The position numbers and the translations under genes were made by a program. The notes beneath the pieces are model-generated. The model saw nothing but the letters and a program-made list of their open reading frames with translations. It was not told where the DNA came from and ran no database searches. This document shows positions 1 through 4,914 of a stretch of DNA of 5,199 nt, piece by piece. This stretch comes from Methanobacteriota archaeon (GTDB lineage: Archaea > Thermoplasmatota > Poseidoniia > MGIII > CG-Epi1), in contig PBPR01000028.1 in NCBI GenBank assembly GCA_002724775.1, positions 3,830-9,028 of the forward strand, read 5' to 3'. Every line of letters begins with the position of its first letter. The stretch's first letter is position 1.

Positions 1-108
1 TGAAATACCTATTTTACCTAACCATTTAGCTAAGTATGCTAAATTCTTATCTTCAGTTCTACCTGAGAGAATTTCATCTCCAATAATAACCAAAGAGGCT
101 CGCTTCAC
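1..108 (-). CDS. CinA/MoaB-like (molybdopterin-binding domain) protein, N-terminal fragment
   Basis: The first 36 codons of a gene that runs off the left edge of the window. Translation from a GTG start (bases 108-106) gives a beta strand followed by GDEILSGRTEDKN and then an amphipathic helix (LAYLAKWLGKIGIS). This is the opening of the MoCF/MogA-type fold found in competence/damage-inducible protein A (CinA) and related molybdopterin-binding proteins, where the family pattern is roughly GdEiLsGrt.D.N. The GTG start overlaps the htpX stop as GTGA, which supports translational coupling and this start. A weak GGA lies a few bases upstream. Whether the full protein is a short CinA-N domain protein or full-length CinA with a C-terminal amidase domain cannot be seen. 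The K in DKN recalls alphaproteobacterial members, which is only a weak phylogenetic hint. Function beyond the fold is not assigned. Confidence 0.75.
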   Translation of the reverse strand, partial: MKRASLVIIGDEILSGRTEDKNLAYLAKWLGKIGIS

Positions 109-938
109 AGTTTTTCCAGTTCTTTAATTCTTTTTTCCATTGGTGGGTGAGTTGAAAACATGTTGATGAAAAAATCTCCTCCCCTCAATGGATTAACGAT
201 GCACATTGCTGCGTTGCTTGGAGAACCACAGTCCAATGGCTTCCTGTGATTTTCCCATTCTAATTTTTTCAATGCACTAATCAATGCCCATGGTTTGTTA
301 GTCAACTTAGCTGCAGTCGCATCTGCATGATACTCTCTTGAACGTGATACAGCCATCTGAAGTAAAAATGCAGCCAAAGGTGCAGTTATAGCTACTAGAA
401 TCATAATCCCAGGATGGACATTTCGGTTACGCCCACCAAACATACTATTCCACCACATCATTCTAGCTGCGAATGATATGAAGCCAGCTATGGTTGCTGC
501 AACGCACATGACTAAGGTATCTCTATTCTTTACGTGGGCCATTTCATGAGCCATCACTCCTTCAAGCTCGTTGTCATCCAAAACAGACATTATTCCGGTG
601 GTGGCTGCTACGACTGCATTTTTTGGATTTCTGCCTGTCGCAAAAGCGTTTGGAGTAGATGAAGGAACTATCGCTACTCTAGGCATCGGTAAACCGTTTA
701 AATCTGCTATTTTTTTTACTATACCAAATAATCTAGGGTTGTCATTTCTATCAATAACTTTGGCACCATATGCCCTTAGAACAATCGAATCACTATAAAA
801 ATATGAGAAAAGATTTATTGCAATAGCAATTACTGAAAAAATAATAATTCCATTCGAGGAGCCTGCAGCTACAAATCCTACTATCATCATTAGTAGAGTC
901 AGCATAAAGTATAAGCCAAATAATCTCAAAAAAGCCAT
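105..938 (-). CDS. htpX: HtpX-family membrane zinc metalloprotease (M48)
   Basis: A 277-residue integral membrane protease expected to degrade misfolded or damaged inner-membrane proteins. Two hydrophobic segments near residues 5-25 and 31-49 precede the cytosolic catalytic region. That region carries the zinc motif HEMAH at 131-135 and the third ligand glutamate in SRSREYHAD (E202). Two further hydrophobic stretches lie at about 144-160 and 176-196. The family markers PNAFATGR (96-103) and FSTHPP (261-266) are present, so the enzyme looks complete and active. The length is close to that of typical HtpX proteins (about 280-320 residues). The ATG start is 34 bases after the stop of the formyltransferase-like gene and has no convincing ribosome binding site: a GGGGG run lies about 14 bases upstream, too far. 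Its job has no obvious link to the ring-cleavage genes; it probably just lies downstream on the same strand. Its stop overlaps the next gene. Confidence 0.95.
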   Translation of the reverse strand: MAFLRLFGLYFMLTLLMMIVGFVAAGSSNGIIIFSVIAIAINLFSYFYSDSIVLRAYGAKVIDRNDNPRLFGIVKKIADLNGLPMPRVAIVPSSTPNAFATGRNPKNAVVAATTGIMSVLDDNELEGVMAHEMAHVKNRDTLVMCVAATIAGFISFAARMMWWNSMFGGRNRNVHPGIMILVAITAPLAAFLLQMAVSRSREYHADATAAKLTNKPWALISALKKLEWENHRKPLDCGSPSNAAMCIVNPLRGGDFFINMFSTHPPMEKRIKELEKL

Positions 939-972
939 AATTTACTATAGTGCCCCCGTAAATAAAATTTGT

Positions 973-1689
973 TCAGTCAACATAGTGTTCATATTCATGA
1001 TTTTCAAGCATTCGAATTGCTTTCTGCTCAACATCTGGATCATATCTGAACACAGGATTAGGACTATCTCCCTGAGGTTGACGTAGTTTATCTAAATCGC
1101 CCTCTGAAAAGGCTTTCACAGCCTCGACCATCAAATTTGAAGCTACGACTGAGGTTTTGTAACACAAATCATGGTAATCGTCTCCCCGCTTAACTTCTAT
1201 TTCTCTTTTTCCAACTAAGTCACCTGCATCAATATCTGTTGAACAAAAGTGACAACTACTTCCAATTTTGATTCCCTCGTGAACGCTCCATGCTGGTGAT
1301 GCTGAGCCTCTGCACTCTGGTAAAAGTCCCGGGTGTGAATTTAGAACTCCGCCTTTATTCCCACCGAACTCTAAGATTTTACCCCTTATGATTCTAGTTC
1401 CTCCAAAAACTATCAAATCTGGGTTCGCTTTTTCAATATGAACCATACAATGTTCGTCGTTGTGAATTGGAACTTCCACAAAAGGAATATTATGCTTCTC
1501 AACTTGAGAATGCATAGTAGGAGCTAAAGGATTAGAGCCAATCCTGAACTCAAACTTCTCTCTTTCGGTATTTCCGCCGTCTGAATTTTCTTCAATAATT
1601 AAGGATGGAATGAAGCCTGAGTCAATGAGCTGAGATAGCATTTCTCTACCCCAAGGATGTTCTGTTATAGAAAAAAATACAAAATTCAT
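973..1689 (-). CDS. Formyltransferase-fold protein (FMT/PurN-like catalytic domain), substrate unknown
   Basis: A 238-residue protein with the N-terminal fold of formyl-tetrahydrofolate-dependent transferases. The core motif LNSHPGLLPECRG (116-128) supplies the expected catalytic N117 and H119, and TDIDAGDLV (151-159) supplies the expected D154, so the Asn-His-Asp triad is intact. The stretch GSASPAWSV (128-136) matches the region after the catalytic loop in methionyl-tRNA formyltransferase and ArnA-type enzymes. The protein is much shorter than methionyl-tRNA formyltransferase (about 310 residues) and lacks room for its C-terminal tRNA-binding domain, so it is unlikely to be fmt. It is a little longer than PurN, and its context is catabolic. 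The start overlaps the RidA-type stop as ATGA, with AAGGTGG about ten bases upstream, indicating translational coupling. I infer that it transfers a formyl group to or from an amino compound in this pathway; hydrolysis of a formyl donor is an alternative. No substrate can be read from the sequence. Confidence 0.85.
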   Translation of the reverse strand: MNFVFFSITEHPWGREMLSQLIDSGFIPSLIIEENSDGGNTEREKFEFRIGSNPLAPTMHSQVEKHNIPFVEVPIHNDEHCMVHIEKANPDLIVFGGTRIIRGKILEFGGNKGGVLNSHPGLLPECRGSASPAWSVHEGIKIGSSCHFCSTDIDAGDLVGKREIEVKRGDDYHDLCYKTSVVASNLMVEAVKAFSEGDLDKLRQPQGDSPNPVFRYDPDVEQKAIRMLENHEYEHYVD

Positions 1690-2057
1690 TTTTGTGCAAC
1701 CACCTTAAACTCAACTGAGATAGGAGTAGGGAGAGAACCCACTTCAATTGTTGTTCTAGTAACTTCATACCCTTCCAAGTATTCTGAATAAATTTGATTG
1801 AATTGTGAAAAATCGTCTTTCATATTTGTTAAAAAAACCATTATATCAACAACATTAGACATTGATAAATTAGCTGCTTCTAAAATCGCATTAACATTAC
1901 TAAAAACTGCATGTGTCTGTGCCTTAATTCCTTCTGGTATTTCATCAGTTTCGGGATGTCTTGGCCCTACTCCAGATAGGAAAACTAGATCTCCTGCCTC
2001 TTTAGCATGAACATATTTCCCTACTGGTTTAGCTGCTTTTTCTGAATTAATTGCCAT
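1686..2057 (-). CDS. RidA-family protein, probable 2-aminomuconate deaminase
   Basis: A 123-residue member of the RidA/YjgF/UK114 family of trimeric enamine/imine deaminases. The C-terminal signature TRTTIEVGSLPTP (100-112) contains R101, equivalent to the conserved carboxylate-binding arginine of RidA (R105 in E. coli). In VEFKVVA the acidic residue of archetypal RidA (E120 in E. coli) is replaced by lysine (K118). From memory, 2-aminomuconate deaminases share TRTT...LP.P and an E.K ending, so this fits that subgroup better than housekeeping RidA. The N-terminal GKYVHAKEAGDLVFLSG (13-29) is also typical. The expected reaction is hydrolytic loss of ammonia from 2-aminomuconate to give 4-oxalocrotonate. 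The gene overlaps the dioxygenase alpha-like subunit by 11 bases and the formyltransferase-like gene by 4, placing it firmly in the operon. Alternative: general enamine detoxification. The gene symbol amnD is tempting but not proven. Confidence 0.8.
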   Translation of the reverse strand: MAINSEKAAKPVGKYVHAKEAGDLVFLSGVGPRHPETDEIPEGIKAQTHAVFSNVNAILEAANLSMSNVVDIMVFLTNMKDDFSQFNQIYSEYLEGYEVTRTTIEVGSLPTPISVEFKVVAQK

Positions 2058-3006
2058 CTCTTTCCTCTAATGGCCCCATACCTGGTTGATCATAAAAGTC
2101 TAAAACTTCTCTATCTCCTTTATAGAATTCAGGATCATCTTCATCGTACTCAAGGTCACCAGCTGTATCTTCTGCTGGAGTTAAGGTTACAACTGCTGCA
2201 CCAGTTCCACAGATTGGTTCATAAGCAAGTACATTTCCGTCGTAAAGATTATTTTGACCCATTATCGAGGCCATTATCCAAAATGGCTTGAAACTGACTA
2301 CCTTTGGAACTCTAGCTTCATTGTGAAATTGCCTAGACAACTGGGAAACATCTTCCAACCTACCTTTCTCAAGATACTCCAGAAACTTAGAATTCCACTC
2401 GTGATCTTTAAGTGAATGAATTCTGTCATCTTTAGGATCAATCTCTACAGTGTGTAACCTATTCGATAATGCAGAAACCACAACGACTGCTGCTTTTTTT
2501 CCACTTTCATCTATAGCATCTCTTATCGATTTACCGAGAACTATACTCTCGGCCCTATTGGCATACATATTACTTGAAACGATTATTGCAGGCAACTTAT
2601 TATCTGGATTTAATAGTTTTAGAGCTACAATTGAACCTGTATCTATAGGAAAACCATAGTAAGAAACGGTGCGCGCATGCAATCCTCTATCTTTGCATTT
2701 AGTAACTGCTAATTCTGCAAATTCGGGATCCATTCTAAATTTATAATCTATACTTCCTAAATCGTGAAACTCTTCATCTACATAGGTCCATTCAGGTTCA
2801 GGATATGCTTGAATTTGATGACCTAAAATCGAAGGCCAAAATGTACTGTAAAGTACTAAAATTTCAGCTCCACTTTCCTCAATTTCTACTTTCGCTTTTT
2901 CATAGGCATCTCGGACCCTTTGCCAGCCTTCATTTTTCTCTGGACAAAGAAGTGGATGAGGTAAACCAGGAACTAAAACTCCCTTACAGACGTTATCATC
3001 TCTCAT
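2047..3006 (-). CDS. 2-aminophenol 1,6-dioxygenase alpha-like (non-catalytic LigB-fold) subunit
   Basis: A 319-residue LigB-superfamily protein that appears to be the non-catalytic partner of the upstream dioxygenase subunit. Aligned by eye with that subunit, the metal-ligand positions are lost: the first histidine becomes G14 (VPGLPH versus APHPPH), the second becomes F56 (STFW versus TPHW), and the glutamate becomes K235. The acid-base histidine position becomes N182 (LSNR versus LSHR). The shared scaffold remains: SSN (144-146), SGKKA (168-172), PFWIMASIMG (241-250) and CGTGAAVV (266-273). This matches 2-aminophenol 1,6-dioxygenase, in which an inactive alpha subunit pairs with an active beta subunit. 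The core ends near residue 277, and a strongly acidic tail of about 42 residues follows, making the protein longer than the roughly 270 residues I recall for known alpha subunits. The start overlaps the upstream stop as ATGA, with AAGG seven bases before the ATG. It presumably works as a cytosolic heteromer with the beta-like subunit. Confidence 0.85.
   Translation of the reverse strand: MRDDNVCKGVLVPGLPHPLLCPEKNEGWQRVRDAYEKAKVEIEESGAEILVLYSTFWPSILGHQIQAYPEPEWTYVDEEFHDLGSIDYKFRMDPEFAELAVTKCKDRGLHARTVSYYGFPIDTGSIVALKLLNPDNKLPAIIVSSNMYANRAESIVLGKSIRDAIDESGKKAAVVVVSALSNRLHTVEIDPKDDRIHSLKDHEWNSKFLEYLEKGRLEDVSQLSRQFHNEARVPKVVSFKPFWIMASIMGQNNLYDGNVLAYEPICGTGAAVVTLTPAEDTAGDLEYDEDDPEFYKGDREVLDFYDQPGMGPLEERDGN
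2061..2068 (-). promoter_or_regulatory. Ribosome binding site of the RidA-family gene
   Basis: The minus strand reads AGAGGAAA, with its GAGG core six bases before the ATG at 2057-2055. It lies inside the last codons of the upstream dioxygenase alpha-like gene. It fixes the start of the deaminase despite the 11-base overlap, and suggests reinitiation by ribosomes finishing the upstream gene. Confidence 0.6.
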
Positions 3007-3896
3007 ATTTTTGCCTTTTTAGGATCCCAACCAATAATTGCATTACCGGTACCTATTACTGTCCCGTAAGCATGTACTGTAGCTTTGTAATCTGGGAAAC
3101 CAAGTGCACTCATTAACCAAGTTAAACAGCCTGCTTCAGTTTCAGCAACTGTCTGTTCGGTAAAATCTGGCATTAAATCAATCATTTCCCTTGTTTTACC
3201 TTCTTTCATTAAGTTAATCATCTTCATATCCCAAAGATATTGATTATGATTAGTAATATGCTCTTTACTCATATCTTCTGGAATCTCTGGCTCTGTTGTG
3301 AAATGGCGATGAGATAATGAATTGCTGGACAATAGTAATGCTTTCTTTCCTGAAGCTTCTACAGCTTTACGTGTTGCTTCTCCCAATTTTATCATATTAG
3401 CTTGCATAAGCTCTGAATTAAAATAAAACTTAGAACGATTTGAAGAAATACATACTATTGGTTTATCCCATTTAGGATTTACTAAGTGGCCACTGGTTAT
3501 GGTTCCATAGTCTATCCTGAAATCTGGATTCTCCATCATTTTAACTAACAAACCTTCCTCTGCTGCACTGTCATGAATTGCCTTAGATAATTCTACATCG
3601 ACTTTTAAATCATAATTATATCTAAATATATTTGGAAATATAGGATCTACTGATAGTGATTTAAATTTCTCAACGCCTAAGAAATGAGTGCCTACAAATG
3701 TAGCCCAGTGAGGTGTGTGAATTATTATAACATCATAATCTTTCTTTGACAAACTATCCCTCAATCTTTCATATCCCCAGCGAAGCTCCTCCCAGCCGCC
3801 TTCTGAAGTGGCTTCATTCTGTGGTGGATTCTCTGCATAAACAAGATGTGGAGGGTGCGGTGCTAGAGCACCCATTACTATTTCCCCTTTAGACAT
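3003..3896 (-). CDS. 2-aminophenol 1,6-dioxygenase beta-like (catalytic LigB-type extradiol dioxygenase) subunit
   Basis: A 297-residue class III extradiol ring-cleavage dioxygenase. It strongly resembles the 2-aminophenol 1,6-dioxygenase beta subunit (AmnB), which inserts O2 next to the amino-bearing carbon to give 2-aminomuconic 6-semialdehyde. The family opening GEIVMGALAPHPPHLVY (4-20) is followed by ENPPQNE (22-28) and GGWEELRWGYER (33-44). Candidate Fe(II) ligands are H14, H63 (TPHW) and E252, and the acid-base candidate is H196 in LSHRHF. Each sits one residue after the position I recall for AmnB (13, 62, 251, 195). DYGTIT (129-134) and YGTVIGTGNA (277-286) complete the pattern. The length is near the family value of about 305. 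The stop overlaps the alpha-like subunit start by four bases, consistent with equal synthesis of two partners. Start choice is uncertain: ATG at codon 1 has no ribosome binding site, whereas codon 8 (ATG) follows AAAGGGG. Substrates other than 2-aminophenol are possible. Confidence 0.88.
   Translation of the reverse strand: MSKGEIVMGALAPHPPHLVYAENPPQNEATSEGGWEELRWGYERLRDSLSKKDYDVIIIHTPHWATFVGTHFLGVEKFKSLSVDPIFPNIFRYNYDLKVDVELSKAIHDSAAEEGLLVKMMENPDFRIDYGTITSGHLVNPKWDKPIVCISSNRSKFYFNSELMQANMIKLGEATRKAVEASGKKALLLSSNSLSHRHFTTEPEIPEDMSKEHITNHNQYLWDMKMINLMKEGKTREMIDLMPDFTEQTVAETEAGCLTWLMSALGFPDYKATVHAYGTVIGTGNAIIGWDPKKAKI
3884..3890 (-). promoter_or_regulatory. Possible internal ribosome binding site for an alternative beta-subunit start
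   Basis: The minus strand reads AAAGGGG, eight bases before an in-frame ATG at 3875-3873 (codon 8 of the annotated gene). The upstream ATG at 3896-3894 lacks any purine-rich site. Starting at codon 8 would give MGALAPHPPH and keep all metal ligands. However, GEI before this point is conserved in the relatives I recall, so the upstream start remains the default. Confidence 0.3.
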
Positions 3897-3897
3897 G

Positions 3898-3927
3898 CTT
3901 ATACAATTAAACCCAGTTATAAGACAA
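3898..3927 (-). promoter_or_regulatory. Possible sigma-70-like promoter before the dioxygenase genes
   Basis: In the 36-base gap upstream of the beta-like subunit, the minus strand reads TTGTCT (3927-3922), an 18-base spacer, then TATAAG (3903-3898), one mismatch from a consensus -10 box. Initiation about seven bases downstream would fall inside the annotated start region, so the transcript would be leaderless or would use the codon-8 start. The sequence is AT-rich, so chance resemblance is quite possible. Confidence 0.25.
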
Positions 3928-3932
3928 TTAGC

Positions 3933-4901
3933 TCAGTTTATGTTGAATAAAAACCAGCGTATTATTTGCTTTTCTAACCAATAAGATATGTCTCTTGACA
4001 AGAAAGCTACGTGCCCACCTTTTTTAGTTGTGTGAAAATTCAATAGAGATGAAGATAATTCCTCTGCTGAGGGAAAACAAGCAGGCGGCGATAAAGGATC
4101 ATCTAAGCTATTCAGCATAAATGTAGGATGATTTATTTTATTCAAATGAGTTGCAGAGCTTATTTCACTGTAAAATTCTGAAGCGCTCTGAAAATTAAAA
4201 TAAGGTGCAGTAATTTTATCGTCTAACTCATACAAAGTCCTAGATTCAAAAAAAACATCATAATTTATTTCGTTAGGGAATCTAGACTCTTTTAACTTAT
4301 ATTTATCTATAAGTGAGGAAACAAAGGATTGTTCATAAACCCTAGAAAATCCTTTACTCATGGCAACAACTCCTGGCTCTATTCGGTAATTACCTGAAAT
4401 AAGAGCTGAAGCTGCTATCTTTGGCAATTCCGACTTTGGTCTCGAAATACAATTAGCTAGAATATTTGCTCCAAAGCTATATCCAACTAAAAAAATAGGA
4501 CGAGATGGATTTTGATTTCTTACATGCCATATTAATTGCTCTAAATCCTCAGTTTTTCCTGCATTGTATGTGTAAAATGTATTATTAATTTCTCCTGAGC
4601 AAGAACGATAATTAATTGCATAACCGCTCCATCCCAATTTTTGAATTAAGGTCATTAATCTAGTAATGTGAGTAGAGTTGGAACTCCCCTCGAAACCATG
4701 ACACGCGATGACTACAGGCCCTCGACCGTCTACTATATCTACATCAAAGAAATCTTCGTCAGGAGTAACTAATCTTTCTCTCCTATATTTTACAGATTCA
4801 CCTTTGAGAAAAATACCTGCATATATTGACTGCGAATGAGGATTTCTTAGGTGGTATGGAGTACGAAATGAAGTTAACTGGAAATTTGCTTTTGATTTCA
4901 T
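3933..4901 (-). CDS. YheT-family alpha/beta hydrolase
   Basis: A 322-residue cytosolic alpha/beta-fold hydrolase of the YheT (ABHD1/3-like, UPF0017) family. Family features in order are: NPHSQSIYAG (20-29) near the N-terminus, where E. coli YheT has NCHLQT; the oxyanion region HGFEGSSNS (68-76); YRSCSGE (98-104); the nucleophile elbow GYSFGAN (140-146) with S142; KGFSRVYE (183-190); LDDP (266-269) with the acid at D267 or D268; and GGHVAF (295-300) with H297. The triad is therefore complete, and the length agrees with E. coli YheT (about 340). Members are poorly characterised carboxylesterase-like enzymes. The start is 13 bases after the dehydrogenase stop and the end is 36 bases before the dioxygenase, so co-transcription is likely. 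It is not the MhpC/DmpD type of hydrolase usual in meta-cleavage operons. It might hydrolyse an ester or amide of the pathway substrate, or be an unrelated passenger. No good ribosome binding site is visible. Confidence 0.88.
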   Translation of the reverse strand: MKSKANFQLTSFRTPYHLRNPHSQSIYAGIFLKGESVKYRRERLVTPDEDFFDVDIVDGRGPVVIACHGFEGSSNSTHITRLMTLIQKLGWSGYAINYRSCSGEINNTFYTYNAGKTEDLEQLIWHVRNQNPSRPIFLVGYSFGANILANCISRPKSELPKIAASALISGNYRIEPGVVAMSKGFSRVYEQSFVSSLIDKYKLKESRFPNEINYDVFFESRTLYELDDKITAPYFNFQSASEFYSEISSATHLNKINHPTFMLNSLDDPLSPPACFPSAEELSSSLLNFHTTKKGGHVAFLSRDISYWLEKQIIRWFLFNIN

Positions 4902-4914
4902 AATGTGTAAAATT

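Noticed and set aside
571..798. Plus-strand open frame of 75 codons
   Set aside because: It lies entirely antisense to the conserved htpX coding region, has no recognisable domain, and nothing else is coded on the plus strand.
939..972. Possible promoter or terminator in the gap before htpX
   Set aside because: TATAGT lies too close to the ATG and has no convincing -35 partner, and no G+C-rich stem followed by a T run is present on the transcribed strand.
973..1689. Assignment of the formyltransferase-like gene as fmt (methionyl-tRNA formyltransferase)
   Set aside because: The protein is about 70 residues too short for the tRNA-binding C-terminal domain, and it sits in a catabolic operon rather than beside def.
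1798..2010. Plus-strand open frame of 70 codons
   Set aside because: Antisense shadow of the RidA-family gene, with no ribosome binding site and no family resemblance.
2070..2659. Two plus-strand open frames (2070-2291 and 2450-2659)
   Set aside because: Both are antisense to the dioxygenase alpha-like gene; their leucine/histidine-rich or low-information translations are typical shadow composition.
2805..3116. Plus-strand open frame of 103 codons
   Set aside because: It spans the overlap of the two dioxygenase genes in antisense and carries no recognisable motif; both sense proteins are well supported.
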